From Candidatus Nanopelagicales bacterium (GTDB lineage: Bacteria > Actinomycetota > Actinomycetes > S36-B12 > CAIYMF01): a DNA stretch of 64,000 nt. The stretch spans positions 124,001-188,000 of the forward strand of contig JAFIHG010000047.1 in NCBI GenBank assembly GCA_017848795.1. Direction: 5' to 3'. A program made the translations under genes and the position numbers. The notes beneath the pieces are model-generated. The model did no database searches. It saw only the letters and a list, made by a program, of their open reading frames with translations, and was not told where the DNA came from. This document shows positions 35,355 through 44,374 of the stretch, piece after piece. Within the stretch, counting starts at the first letter, position 1; the number at the start of each line of letters is the position of its first letter.

Positions 35355-36776
35355 GTGGGCCACACCGCATTACGCACGTCCGGCCCTTGGCTGCTCGCCG
35401 GCGCCACCGCGCTCGCCATGGGCGCGACCTGCCTCGCCGCCGCCACGCCGGCATCCGCCGCCGATCCGCACCACGACGTCGGGCTCTACGGCACCGCCGA
35501 CCCGACCTACGACGGCGTCTACCGCCAGTCCCTCGCGATCCTCGGGCTGCACGCCGCGGGGCGTACGCCCGCCCCCGAAGCGGTCGCCTGGCTCGAACGC
35601 CAGCAGTGCGCCGACGGCGGCTTCTCGTCGTACAACCCGGACAGCAGCAAGCCGTGCCCGGCCTTCGATCCCGTCGCCTACACCGGCGGTGAGGACACCA
35701 ACGCGACAGCGGTCGCGGTGCAGGCGCTGCTCGCGGTCGGCCGCAAACCGGCCGCCACCAAGGCGGCGAAGTGGCTGACGACGTTGCAGAACGCCGACGG
35801 CGGCTGGGAGTACACCGCCGACCCGGACGGCGGTCAGAGCGACCCCAACTCCACCGCGCTGGTGATGACCGCGCTCACGGCGACCGGCGTCGCCGCCAAG
35901 GACACGCCCAAGAGCGGCATCGACTATCTGCGCGCGATGCAGGTGGGCCGCGACGACTTCGCCGGCACCCCCGCCGGCGACCGCGGCGGCATCGCGACCC
36001 CGTGGCAGGCGACGACGCCCGACGTGCTGGCCACCGTGCAGTCGGTCCCGGCCCTCGCCGGAGCGGACCTGCTGCGCGTGCCGGGAGGCACCGCGTGGGC
36101 GGACGACGTCGCGCCGGCGCCCACCGACGTACCGGCGGCGACGGCCGGCGCGACGGCGCGGTGGGCGACCACCTGGCTCGGTTCCCAGGTCGCGGCCGGC
36201 AAGGTGACGGCGAGTACTGCCCCGTGGGCGGTGCTCTCCTTCGCCTGGGACCGCCACGGAGAGGACGTGGCCCACCACCTCTACGCGACCCAGATCGCCG
36301 GGAAGGTACCCGCCGCCAACCCCGGGGCGAACGGGCAGGCGGCGCTCGCCGCGGCCGTACTCGGCAAGCGCGCCGACGTCGCGTGGTACGCGACGAACGT
36401 CGCCGCCACGCTGCAGCGGGATACCACCGCGCCCACTGTCGCGGTGGTCGTGCCGAAGGGTCCGAAGAAGGCCAAGCACTGGAAGAAGCTCGACATCCGG
36501 GCGGTCGACGCCGGCAGCGGCGTCGCGTCGGTCCGCGTGGCCGTCGCCGAGAAGCGCTCCGGGAAGTGGTACGCGTACAACGGGACCGCCTGGAAGAAGA
36601 GCAAGAACAGCAAGGCGAAGCACTGGATCGAGGCCCGCTCGCTCAAGAGCGGTGACTGGCGGGTGAGCGTCAAGGGCCTTACCAAGGGCAAGCTCGTGGT
36701 ACGTACGCAGGCGACCGATGTCGCCGGAAACCACAGCGCGCTCGTGAAGAAGACCCAGAAGCTGACGAAGAAGTAG
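35355..36776 (+). CDS. Secreted prenyltransferase/squalene-oxidase-repeat protein, transcobalamin-like fold
   Basis: The 473-residue protein has a signal peptide (cleavage near TPASA-ADP, residue 36). Residues about 45-355 are an alpha/alpha barrel with QW-like turns (ADGGFSSYNP, ADGGWEYTAD), the fold shared by terpene cyclases and by transcobalamin and intrinsic factor. The C-terminal 100 residues are a lysine-rich beta domain of Ig-like type (TAPTVAVVVP..., ATDVAGNHS). No cyclase DxDD or DxDDTA acid motif is visible. First gene under the B12 riboswitch and next to an ECF transporter, it is a candidate extracellular corrinoid-binding protein (inference). GTG at 35355 has AAAGGA 8 nt upstream. 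Confidence 0.85.
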   Translation: MGHTALRTSGPWLLAGATALAMGATCLAAATPASAADPHHDVGLYGTADPTYDGVYRQSLAILGLHAAGRTPAPEAVAWLERQQCADGGFSSYNPDSSKPCPAFDPVAYTGGEDTNATAVAVQALLAVGRKPAATKAAKWLTTLQNADGGWEYTADPDGGQSDPNSTALVMTALTATGVAAKDTPKSGIDYLRAMQVGRDDFAGTPAGDRGGIATPWQATTPDVLATVQSVPALAGADLLRVPGGTAWADDVAPAPTDVPAATAGATARWATTWLGSQVAAGKVTASTAPWAVLSFAWDRHGEDVAHHLYATQIAGKVPAANPGANGQAALAAAVLGKRADVAWYATNVAATLQRDTTAPTVAVVVPKGPKKAKHWKKLDIRAVDAGSGVASVRVAVAEKRSGKWYAYNGTAWKKSKNSKAKHWIEARSLKSGDWRVSVKGLTKGKLVVRTQATDVAGNHSALVKKTQKLTKK

Positions 36777-36780
36777 TCGA

Positions 36781-37758
36781 GTGGCACGCGCGCGACTCGC
36801 CGGCATGCTCGCCGCCGCCCTCGTGGCGGCGGCGGGCGTGCCGTTGCTCGCCGCTCCGGCCGCGCACGCGACGGCGTACCGCTACTGGAGCTACTGGCAC
36901 GCCGCGGGTGGGAACTGGGCGTTCTCGCAGATGGGTGCCGACGGCTGGCGGGTGACAGACGGCTCGGTCGAGGGTTGGCGCTTCGCGGTCTCCCCCAGCA
37001 CCCGCTCGGCGGCCAAGCCGCGCTTCGCCGCCGGCGGTGCCTTCGACGCGGTGTGCAAGAAGCCCGCCGATCCCGGCAAGGTGCGGGTCGCGCTGCTCAT
37101 CGACTTCGGTACCGCCGGCGACTACCCGTCCGGTGACGGGCCGCCCGCGGAGCCGCTGCGCGGCTGGTGCGTCCAGGTACCGCCGCAGTCCACCGGGCTG
37201 GACGTGCTGCGCGAGCAGGGCCTGGCGGTCCGCGACGACCGCGGACTGATCTGCGCGATCGAGGGCCATCCGCGCACCGGTTGCGGAGAGGCCGTCGCCG
37301 ACCCGACGCCTACCCGTACCGCGCCGACCCGCCCGACGCCCTCGTCCAGCGCGACCGGCCCGGCCCGTCCGCCGCGCGCCGGCAAGACCCACTCGCCCGG
37401 GCCGACCCGCTCGCCCTCGTCGCGACCGGATTCGTCTCGCCCGGCCGACGCAACGCCGAGCGCGGACCCGAGCGGGAGTGGGGCTCCCTCCCACGGCACC
37501 GCCGGACCCACCACGACCCCGGACCATGGAAGTCCGGCGCCCAGCACCACGACCGGCGCGCTCGCGCCGGCGGGCCCACCGGCGCCCTCGGGGAGCGCTG
37601 CGGGCGACGTGGGCGCAGAGCCGGCGCCCACCCTTGTCGTCGGCACGCCTGTCGGGGACGTCTCCGACAGCGGCACGCCCTGGGCGGCGTTCGCGGTGGC
37701 CGCGGCGGTCGGGGTGCTCGGAGCCGGCGCGTACTGGCGGCGGCGCAGGTCCTCATGA
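36781..37758 (+). CDS. SCO2322-family secreted, membrane-anchored protein
   Basis: The 325-residue protein has a signal peptide (cleavage near AAHA-TAY), a compact domain (32-170) rich in Trp/Tyr with two Cys pairs, a Ser/Thr/Pro-rich stalk (about 175-290), and a C-terminal helix (about 300-318) followed by RRRRSS. There is no LPXTG, so the helix is the anchor. The order matches Streptomyces SCO2321-SCO2325 from memory, with this protein between the barrel protein and CbiQ-like T component. Its role is unknown; a surface partner that hands ligand to the ECF S subunit is inferred. Confidence 0.8.
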   Translation: MARARLAGMLAAALVAAAGVPLLAAPAAHATAYRYWSYWHAAGGNWAFSQMGADGWRVTDGSVEGWRFAVSPSTRSAAKPRFAAGGAFDAVCKKPADPGKVRVALLIDFGTAGDYPSGDGPPAEPLRGWCVQVPPQSTGLDVLREQGLAVRDDRGLICAIEGHPRTGCGEAVADPTPTRTAPTRPTPSSSATGPARPPRAGKTHSPGPTRSPSSRPDSSRPADATPSADPSGSGAPSHGTAGPTTTPDHGSPAPSTTTGALAPAGPPAPSGSAAGDVGAEPAPTLVVGTPVGDVSDSGTPWAAFAVAAAVGVLGAGAYWRRRRSS

Positions 37759-38891
37759 CGCGGGGTGCCGGCTCACCGCGCTGGCTGCACCCGGGTGCGT
37801 GGTGGGTCTGGGCACTCGGCCTGGTGACGGTCGCGAGCCGCACGACCAACCCGCTGCTGCTCGCGCTGGTGATCGCAGTCGCCGGCTGGGTGGTCTCCCA
37901 GCGCCGCTCGCAGGCGCCGTGGGCCCGCTCGTACGCCGTGTTCCTGCGGCTCGCGCTGCTCGTGATCGGCTTCCGGGTGCTGTTCTCCGTCGTGTTCGGC
38001 GTCGCCGTCGGCACTCACGTCCTCCTCACCCTGCCCGAGCTGCCGCTGCCGGACTGGGCGGCCGGGGTGCACATCGGCGGGGCCGTCACCGCCGAGCAGC
38101 TGCTGCAGGCGGGCTACCTCGGGCTGCAGCTCGCGGCGATCATCGTCTGCATCGGCGCGGCCAACTCCCTGGCCAGCCCGTCGCGGCTGCTGAAGAGCGT
38201 CCCGGCGGCGTTGTACGAGATGGGCGTCGCGGTCGTGGTGGCGATGACCTTCGCTCCGCAGCTGGTCGCCGACGTGGGACGGGTGCGCGCCGCGCACCGG
38301 CTGCGGGGTCGGCGCACGAGCGGCGTGCGCGGGCTCGCCGGGGCCGTGATGCCCGTGCTGGAGGGCGCCTTGGAGCGCGCGGTGAGCCTTGCCGCCGCGA
38401 TGGACTCCCGGGGGTACGGGCGTACGGCGGGCGTGTCGCCGCGGGTACGGCGCACCGCCTCGATGCTGCTGCTGCTCGGGCTGCTCGGCGCGTGCGTCGG
38501 GGTGTACGGGTTGCTCGACGCCGGCAGCACCGGGCCGTTCGCGGTCCCGCTGCTCGTGGCCGGGCTCGCCGCCGCCGTCGTGGGCGTCGTGCTCGCGGGC
38601 CGCCGCGGCGTACGCACCCGGTACCGGCCCGACCCGTGGCGGCGGCCGGAGTGGTTGGTCGCCGGCAGTGGCGTGCTCGCCGGCGTGGTCGCCGTCGCCG
38701 TGTCCCTCGCCGACCCGGTCGCGCTCGTCGGCCAGTACTCGCCGCTGGCGTGGCCGCAGCTGCCGCTGGCGGCGGCCGCCGCGGTGCTGGCGGCGCTGCT
38801 GCCGGGAGCGGTCGCGCCACCGCCGCCCGATGTCGCGGGTGCCGCGGCAGGGCGCGTCCCGCGGCCGGACCGCGTGGGGGCGCCCGCATGA
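37755..38891 (+). CDS. ecfT: ECF transporter T component (CbiQ/EcfT-like)
   Basis: The 378-residue membrane protein has about six helices in an N-terminal EcfT domain and a further C-terminal hydrophobic region not seen in short CbiQ. The coupling-helix motif appears as AAAMDSRGYGR (near 215). It links the S component to the ATPases. ATG at 37755 and the stop at 38891 both overlap neighbours (ATGA), so stoichiometric translation with the ATPase is expected. Because it is under the B12 riboswitch, cobalamin or a precursor is the likely cargo rather than cobalt or nickel. Confidence 0.87.
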   Translation: MTRGAGSPRWLHPGAWWVWALGLVTVASRTTNPLLLALVIAVAGWVVSQRRSQAPWARSYAVFLRLALLVIGFRVLFSVVFGVAVGTHVLLTLPELPLPDWAAGVHIGGAVTAEQLLQAGYLGLQLAAIIVCIGAANSLASPSRLLKSVPAALYEMGVAVVVAMTFAPQLVADVGRVRAAHRLRGRRTSGVRGLAGAVMPVLEGALERAVSLAAAMDSRGYGRTAGVSPRVRRTASMLLLLGLLGACVGVYGLLDAGSTGPFAVPLLVAGLAAAVVGVVLAGRRGVRTRYRPDPWRRPEWLVAGSGVLAGVVAVAVSLADPVALVGQYSPLAWPQLPLAAAAAVLAALLPGAVAPPPPDVAGAAAGRVPRPDRVGAPA

Positions 38892-40531
38892 TCCGCTTCG
38901 AGCACGTCAGCGTCACGTACGCGGGGGCCGACCGTCCGGCGTTGTGCGATCTCGACCTCGAGGTGGCCGAGGGCGAGTTCGTCCTCGTCGTCGGGGGTAC
39001 CGGGTCGGGCAAGTCCACCCTGCTGGGCACCGTCAACGGGCTGGTGCCGCACTTCACCGGCGGCACCCTCCGCGGACGGGTGACCGTCGCGGGACGGGAC
39101 ACGCGTACGCACCCGCCACGCGAGCTCGCCGACGTCGTCGGTGTCGTGCCGCAGGACCCGTTGAGCGGGTTCGTGACCGACATGGTGGAGGACGAGCTCG
39201 CGTACGGCATGGAGTCGATCGGGCTGGCGAGCGACGTCATGCGCCGGCGCGTCGAGGAGACCCTCGACCTGCTCGGCCTTGCCGCGCTGCGGGACCGGCC
39301 ACTGCTGACCCTCTCGGGCGGGGAGCGTCAGCGGGTCGCGATCGGCGCGGTGCTGACCTGCCATCCGCGCGTGCTCGTACTGGACGAGCCCACCTCCGCG
39401 CTCGACCCGGGCGCCGCCGAGGAGGTGCTCGCCGCGCTGCAGCGGCTGGTGCACGACCTCGGGATGACGGTGCTCATGAGTGAGCACAGGCTCGAGCGGG
39501 TCGTGCAGTACGCCGACCGGGTCGTGGTCGTACCGGGTGACGGCGCGCCGCCGCGGGCCGGCGAGCCCGCGGAACTGATGCGCGACGCCCCGGTCGCGCC
39601 GCCGGTCGTCGAGCTGGGCCGCCTCGCCGGCTGGTCGCCGCTGCCGCTGTCGGTACGCGACGCCCGCCGCGCCGCGGCACCGCTGCGCGAGCGCCTCGCC
39701 GCGCTCCCCCCACCTCCCGCGTCCCTGCTCGAAACGTCGCTAACTCCGCCTGATAACGACGTTTCGAGCAGGGACGCGGGGTTGGTGGTGCGCGGGGTGA
39801 CCGTCCGCCACGGGCCGGTGACGGCGCTGCGGGAGCTGTCGCTGCAGGTACGGCCCGGTGAGCTCGTCGCGCTGATGGGACGCAACGGCGCGGGCAAGTC
39901 GACGCTGCTCGGCGCCGCCGTCGGTCAGTACCGGCCGGCCGCGGGCTCGGTACGCGTCGACGGCGCCGACCCGGCGGCGCTGCGGGGCGCCGCGCTGGTA
40001 CGCCGCATCGGGCTGGTCCCCCAGCAGCCGGCCGACCTGCTCGTCGCGTCCGAGGTACGCGCCGAGTGCGCCGCCGGCGACCGCGACGCCGACGTGGCGC
40101 CGGGCACGACGCGGGCGCTGCTGGAGCGGCTCGCCCCCGGCATCGACGAGACCCTGCATCCCCGGGACCTGAGCGAAGGGCAGCGCCTCGCGCTCGTGCT
40201 CGCGCTGATCCTCGCCGCCGCGCCGCCGGTGCTGTTGCTGGACGAGCCGACCCGCGGCCTGGACTACGCGGCGAAGGCCCGGCTCGCCGAGATCCTGCGG
40301 GCCGTACGCGCGGAGGGCCGGGCGGTGCTGCTCGCGACCCATGACGTCGAGCTCGCCGCGGAGGTCGCGACCCGCGTGGTGGTGCTCGCGGACGGCGAGA
40401 TCGTCGCCGACGGCCCCACTGCCGAGATCGTCGTCGGCTCGCCGATGTTCGCCCCGCAGGTCGCCAAGGTCATGCACCCGGTGCCGGTCCTGACGCTCAC
40501 CGACCTCCGCCCGCTGCTGGCCACGTCATGA
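38888..40531 (+). CDS. ecfA: ECF transporter ATP-binding protein, two fused ATPase domains
   Basis: A 547-residue fusion of two ABC ATPases (EcfA-EcfA'). Domain 1 has Walker A GGTGSGKS (36-43), signature LSGGERQR (142-149) and Walker B with catalytic Glu167. Domain 2 has Walker A around Lys337, signature LSEGQR and Walker B with Glu453. The linker between them is residues 278-297, which are encoded by the 59-bp palindrome found twice elsewhere in intergenic DNA. Both ATP sites look functional. ATG 38888 overlaps the T component stop and the gene's stop overlaps the S component start. Confidence 0.93.
   Translation: MIRFEHVSVTYAGADRPALCDLDLEVAEGEFVLVVGGTGSGKSTLLGTVNGLVPHFTGGTLRGRVTVAGRDTRTHPPRELADVVGVVPQDPLSGFVTDMVEDELAYGMESIGLASDVMRRRVEETLDLLGLAALRDRPLLTLSGGERQRVAIGAVLTCHPRVLVLDEPTSALDPGAAEEVLAALQRLVHDLGMTVLMSEHRLERVVQYADRVVVVPGDGAPPRAGEPAELMRDAPVAPPVVELGRLAGWSPLPLSVRDARRAAAPLRERLAALPPPPASLLETSLTPPDNDVSSRDAGLVVRGVTVRHGPVTALRELSLQVRPGELVALMGRNGAGKSTLLGAAVGQYRPAAGSVRVDGADPAALRGAALVRRIGLVPQQPADLLVASEVRAECAAGDRDADVAPGTTRALLERLAPGIDETLHPRDLSEGQRLALVLALILAAAPPVLLLDEPTRGLDYAAKARLAEILRAVRAEGRAVLLATHDVELAAEVATRVVVLADGEIVADGPTAEIVVGSPMFAPQVAKVMHPVPVLTLTDLRPLLATS
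39719..39777. repeat. 59-bp palindrome, copy 3, inside the ECF ATPase gene
   Basis: Same length and same 21-nt arms as copies at 11964 and 25269, with one compensating change: the second base T pairing with A at the other end becomes C pairing with G. It adds 20 codons in frame (ASLLETSLTPP... DNDVSSRDA) between the two ATPase domains. The reading frame is intact across it. Confidence 0.93.
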
Positions 40532-41397
40532 GCCTGCCTGGGAGCACCACCCGGCCGGCCGCGACGCGCGTCCCTGCGACGCAGGTCGCGGTGGTGCCCT
40601 TCGGCGTGCGTACCGTCGCCTCGCTCCTCGTCGCGAGCGCCGTCGGGATCATGGCGTTCGCCTGGCCGCTGCTCGCAAGTCCGGACTCCGCGGTCATGGC
40701 GCACGCCAAGGACGCGCCGTGGCTGTTCGCAGTGCTGCTGCCGCTGATCCTCGCCGTGGTGCTCGCGCAGGTCGCCGACGGGGGCCTGGATGCCAAGGGC
40801 ATCGCGATGCTCGGGGTGATGGCGGCCGTCGCCGCCGCGCTGCGCCCGTTCGGCGGCGGCACCGCGGGCTTCGAGCCGATGTGGGTGGTGCTGATCCTGG
40901 GCGGGCGCGCGCTCGGACCCGGGTTCGGCTTCTCGCTCGGCACCATCGGCATGTTCGCCTCGGCGCTGCTCACCGGCGGCGCCGGTCCGTGGTTGCCGTT
41001 CCAGATGATCGCCGCGGGCTGGGTCGGGCTCGGCGCCGGGCTGCTGCCCCGCCGCCCCACCGGCCGGGCCGAACTCGCCCTGCTCTCGGCGTACGCGTTC
41101 CTCGCCTGTGTCCTCTACGGCTTCCTGCTCAACCTGTGGTTCTGGCCGTTCCTCACGACCGACTCCGGCCTGTCCCCCGGCCTCGTGTTCCACGCGGGCG
41201 CCCCACTCGCCGACAACCTGGCCAACTGGCTGCGGTTCTCCCTGACCACCTCGCTCGGCTACGACCTGCCGCGCGCTGTGCTCGCGATCGTGCTCGTCGC
41301 TGTCGCGGGCCGGCCGGTGCTGCTCGCGATCCGCCGCGCGACCCGCCGCGCCGCCTTCGACGCCCCGGTCCGGTTCTCCGACTCCTCGGCCCGGTGA
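40528..41397 (+). CDS. ECF transporter S component, probable cobalamin-specific
   Basis: The 289-residue membrane protein has about six or seven helices and a Gly-rich GGRALGPGFGFSLGTIGMFASALLTGG segment typical of ECF substrate-capture subunits; the AAALRPFGGG and GPWLPFQMIAAGWVGLGAGLLP motifs lie between helices. The CbrT group of B12 S components is the probable relative, from riboswitch control and cob neighbours. ATG at 40528 overlaps the ATPase stop; the next gene begins 4 nt after its own stop. Confidence 0.83.
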   Translation: MSLPGSTTRPAATRVPATQVAVVPFGVRTVASLLVASAVGIMAFAWPLLASPDSAVMAHAKDAPWLFAVLLPLILAVVLAQVADGGLDAKGIAMLGVMAAVAAALRPFGGGTAGFEPMWVVLILGGRALGPGFGFSLGTIGMFASALLTGGAGPWLPFQMIAAGWVGLGAGLLPRRPTGRAELALLSAYAFLACVLYGFLLNLWFWPFLTTDSGLSPGLVFHAGAPLADNLANWLRFSLTTSLGYDLPRAVLAIVLVAVAGRPVLLAIRRATRRAAFDAPVRFSDSSAR

Positions 41398-41401
41398 GCA
41401 C

Positions 41402-42814
41402 ATGGAGGTCCTGCTGCTGGGAACGGGTGCGGCCGACGGCTGGCCGAACCCCTGGTGCACCTGCCGGTCGTGCGCCTGGGCGCGGCGCGACCCCGCGCGC
41501 GCACGCACCCACACCTCCGCGCTGCTCGACGGGACGCTGCTGCTCGACTGCGGCCCCGACGTGCCGCGGCAGGCCGACCGGGCCGGCGTCGGGCTCGCCG
41601 GGGTGCAAGCGGTACTGCTCACCCACGGCCACTGGGACCACGCCGACCCCGCCGCGGTGCTCACGCGCGCCTGGGCCGGGCGCCGGCCGCCGCTCGCGGT
41701 CCACGGCCCGGCTTCCGCCCTCGCCCGGCTCACCGAGTGGCGCGCGCCGCACGCGACCGACGGGAGTGACGGCCTGACCCTCGTCCCGCTCGGTCCCGAT
41801 GACGAGGTCGAGGTCGTCGGCTACCGCGTACGTGCCCTCGGCGCGGCGCACACCGCCGGCTCCGCGCCGGAGAAGGTCGGAGCCGAGGCCGTGCTGTACG
41901 ACATCACGGCGCCCGACGGTGCCCGGCTGCTCTACGCCACCGACACCGGTCCGCTGCCTGCCGCGACGCTCGACGCGGTGAGCGGGCGCGCGTACGACCT
42001 GGTGCTGCTCGACGAGACCTTCGGCACCATCACCGACCACGGCACCGGCCACCTCGACCTCGCCACCTTCCCGCACGCGCTGGCCGAGCTGCGCCGCCGC
42101 GGCGCGCTCACACCGGCGACCGAGGTGATCGCCGTCCACCTCGGCCACCACAACCCGCCGGGCCCGGAGCTGGAGCGCATCCTGGCGGCATGGGGCGCCC
42201 GTGCCGTCCCCGACCTCGCAAGCGTCCAGGTCCGCACCGGCCCCGACCCCGTTCCTGCCGCGGCGGCCAGGCACCACCGGCCGCAGCGCGAGCTGGTGCT
42301 GGGCGGCGCCCGGTCCGGCAAGTCGCACTACGCCGAGCAGCGACTCGCCGCGGTGCCCGACGTCACGTACGTCGCCACCAGCGGGGCGCGTCCGGACGAC
42401 CGTGAGTGGGCGGCCCGCATCGCCCGCCACCGGGCGCGCCGGCCCGCGTCGTGGCACACCGCCGAGACGAGCGACCTGGCGCCGGTGCTGGCGCAGGCAC
42501 CCGCCGGCAGCGCCGTCCTCGTCGACTGCCTGACGCTCTGGCTGACCGCGGTCCTCGACGAGACGCAGGCGTGGGACGGACCCGACGGCAACGACGTCGT
42601 GGAACGCCGCATCGCCGAGCTCGTCGCGGCGCTGGCGACGACGGCCGCCCAGGTCGTCCTGGTCAGCAACGAGGTCGGCAGCGGGGTCGTGCCGGCGTAC
42701 GCCTCCGGCCGGCTGTTCCAGGACCGGCTCGGCGAGCTCAACACCCGCATCGCCGCCGTCTGCGACGAGGTCACCCTGGTCGTGGCGGGCCGGCCCGTGC
42801 GGCTCGGCGGATGA
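41402..42814 (+). CDS. cobU: Fusion of PhnP-like metallo-beta-lactamase and CobU (adenosylcobinamide kinase/guanylyltransferase)
   Basis: Residues 1-280 are a metallo-beta-lactamase fold domain: CTCRSC (Cys19, 21, 24) resembles the structural zinc site of PhnP, and THGHWDHAD gives the HxHxDH metal site (His75-His80). Residues 290-470 are CobU: P-loop GGARSGKS (301-308), SCCLT-like VDCLTLWLT, and VSNEVGSGVVP. CobU activates adenosylcobinamide to AdoCbi-GDP for CobS. The lactamase domain may hydrolyse a phosphoester in lower-ligand or precursor metabolism; no CobC phosphatase is present in the window. Function of the fusion partner is inferred. Confidence 0.9.
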   Translation: MEVLLLGTGAADGWPNPWCTCRSCAWARRDPARARTHTSALLDGTLLLDCGPDVPRQADRAGVGLAGVQAVLLTHGHWDHADPAAVLTRAWAGRRPPLAVHGPASALARLTEWRAPHATDGSDGLTLVPLGPDDEVEVVGYRVRALGAAHTAGSAPEKVGAEAVLYDITAPDGARLLYATDTGPLPAATLDAVSGRAYDLVLLDETFGTITDHGTGHLDLATFPHALAELRRRGALTPATEVIAVHLGHHNPPGPELERILAAWGARAVPDLASVQVRTGPDPVPAAAARHHRPQRELVLGGARSGKSHYAEQRLAAVPDVTYVATSGARPDDREWAARIARHRARRPASWHTAETSDLAPVLAQAPAGSAVLVDCLTLWLTAVLDETQAWDGPDGNDVVERRIAELVAALATTAAQVVLVSNEVGSGVVPAYASGRLFQDRLGELNTRIAAVCDEVTLVVAGRPVRLGG

Positions 42815-42867
42815 AGGCGTCCACCACCCGCTGCGACCGCTCGCGCCGGGCGGCCAGCACGCTTCCG

Positions 42868-42873
42868 TACCCT
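42868..42873 (+). promoter_or_regulatory. -10 element of a leaderless promoter for the DUF3054 gene
   Basis: TACCCT, then 6 nt, then GTG at 42880. It suggests an internal promoter within the cob run. Confidence 0.45.
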
Positions 42874-42879
42874 CGCCCT

Positions 42880-43269
42880 GTGACGGTGACAACGACGTCG
42901 AGAGCGACGCCCCGGCGGGCCGTGACGATCGCTGCGGCGGTCGACGTGATGGCGGTGCTCGCTTTCGCGGCGGCCGGCCGTCGTTCCCACGGCGAGGCGC
43001 TCACGCTCACCGGGCTGGCGAGCACGGCGTGGCCGTTCCTGGTCGGTCTCGCCGCCGGCTGGCTCGTGCTACGCGTCCGCCGGGCTCCTCTCGCCCCGGT
43101 GCGGAGCGGCCTGCCGCTCGCGCTGCTCACGGTGGCCGGCGGCATGGTGCTGCGCCTGCTGACCGGCCAGGGCACCGCGCTGCCGTTCGTGCTGGTGGCG
43201 ACCACCGCGACGCTCCTGCTGCTCGTCGGGTGGCGGGCGCTGGCAACGCTGTGGCGGGTCCGTGCCTGA
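42880..43269 (+). CDS. DUF3054 membrane protein
   Basis: The 129-residue protein has four hydrophobic helices with the family's [34 protein letters not shown] between the first two. Function is unknown. It is inserted between cobU and cobT on the same strand and overlaps the cobT start by 8 nt. GTG at 42880 follows a leaderless -10; alternatively ATG at 42811 overlaps the cobU stop (ATGA) and adds a basic 23-residue extension. Both could be used. Its link to cobalamin is positional only. Confidence 0.75.
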   Translation: MTVTTTSRATPRRAVTIAAAVDVMAVLAFAAAGRRSHGEALTLTGLASTAWPFLVGLAAGWLVLRVRRAPLAPVRSGLPLALLTVAGGMVLRLLTGQGTALPFVLVATTATLLLLVGWRALATLWRVRA

Positions 43270-44374
43270 CGAGCCGCGCAGCGACGAGCCAGCGGATGAG
43301 CCCGATCTCGATGCCTTCGCCGACCGGATCGCTCTGCCGTCGCAGAAGGCCACCGAGCAGGCGCGCGTACGCCAGTCCCGCCTGATCAAGCCGCCCGGCT
43401 CGCTCGGCCGGCTCGAGGACCTGTCGGTCTGGCTGGCCGGGGTGCAGGACAGCTGCCCGCCGCGCCCGCTCGAACGGGTACGCGTTGTCGTCTTCGCCGC
43501 CGATCACGGCGTCGCGCGTACCGCCCGCACCTCGGCGTACCCGCCGGAGGTCACCGCGCAGATGGTGGCCGCGCTCCTCGCCGGTACGGCGGCGGTCAAC
43601 GTGCTCGCCCGCCAGCACGGCGCCGGCGTACGCGTCGTCGACATGGCCGTCGACGTCGACCACCCGCCGGGCACCGTGCCGGAGCTGGTCGTACGCGACA
43701 AGGTGCGACGCGGCAGCGGTTCGATCGACCACGAGGACGCACTGACCCGGCAGCAGGCCGCGGCCGCGCTCGCAGCCGGCATCCGCATCGCCGACGAGGA
43801 GATCGATGCGGGCGCGGACCTGCTGATCCCGGGCGACCTGGGGATCGGCAACACCACGACCGCCGCGGTCCTTGCCGGACTGCTCGCGAAGCTCGAGCCC
43901 GCGCTGGCCGTCGGGCGCGGCACCGGCATCGACGACCTCACCTGGATGCGCAAGACCGCGGCGATCCGCGACGCCATGCGGCGCGGCCGTCCGCTCGTCG
44001 CCGACCCGATCGGCCTGCTCGCGGCCGTGGGCGGTGCCGACCTGGCGGCCCTCACCGGTTTCCTGCTCGCGGCCGCGGCCCGGCGCACCCCGGTGATCCT
44101 GGATGGTGTGGTCTCGTGCGCGGCCGCGCTGCTGGTGCACCGGATCGCGTTCCGGGCCCGGCACTGGTGGCTCGCCGGTCACCGCTCCACCGAACCCGCG
44201 CAGCATGCCGCTCTCGACCGGCTCGGGCTCGAGCCGGTCGTCGACCTCGGGATGCGGCTCGGTGAAGGCACCGGCGCGCTCGTCGCCCTGCCCACCGTGG
44301 CGGCGGCCGGCGCGCTGCTGCGCGACATGGCGACGTTCGAACAGGCCGGTGTCAGCGACCCTCACGATGCCTGA
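43262..44374 (+). CDS. cobT: Nicotinate-nucleotide--dimethylbenzimidazole phosphoribosyltransferase
   Basis: The 370-residue enzyme makes alpha-ribazole phosphate, the lower-ligand precursor, from dimethylbenzimidazole and nicotinate mononucleotide. Signatures include [32 protein letters not shown], the [14 protein letters not shown] loop and a C-terminal [17 protein letters not shown] with the catalytic Glu. GTG at 43262 overlaps the previous stop; its own stop overlaps cobS by 8 nt. Confidence 0.96.
   Translation: MPDEPRSDEPADEPDLDAFADRIALPSQKATEQARVRQSRLIKPPGSLGRLEDLSVWLAGVQDSCPPRPLERVRVVVFAADHGVARTARTSAYPPEVTAQMVAALLAGTAAVNVLARQHGAGVRVVDMAVDVDHPPGTVPELVVRDKVRRGSGSIDHEDALTRQQAAAALAAGIRIADEEIDAGADLLIPGDLGIGNTTTAAVLAGLLAKLEPALAVGRGTGIDDLTWMRKTAAIRDAMRRGRPLVADPIGLLAAVGGADLAALTGFLLAAAARRTPVILDGVVSCAAALLVHRIAFRARHWWLAGHRSTEPAQHAALDRLGLEPVVDLGMRLGEGTGALVALPTVAAAGALLRDMATFEQAGVSDPHDA

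Noticed and set aside
37680-37758. LPXTG sorting signal on the SCO2322-family protein
   Set aside because: No LPXTG-like motif precedes the C-terminal helix; the helix plus RRRR looks like a plain membrane anchor.
37755-41397. Cobalt or nickel ECF transporter (CbiMNQO)
   Set aside because: No CbiM/CbiN-like S component with its N-terminal metal-binding His is present; the S subunit and riboswitch favour a B12-type cargo.
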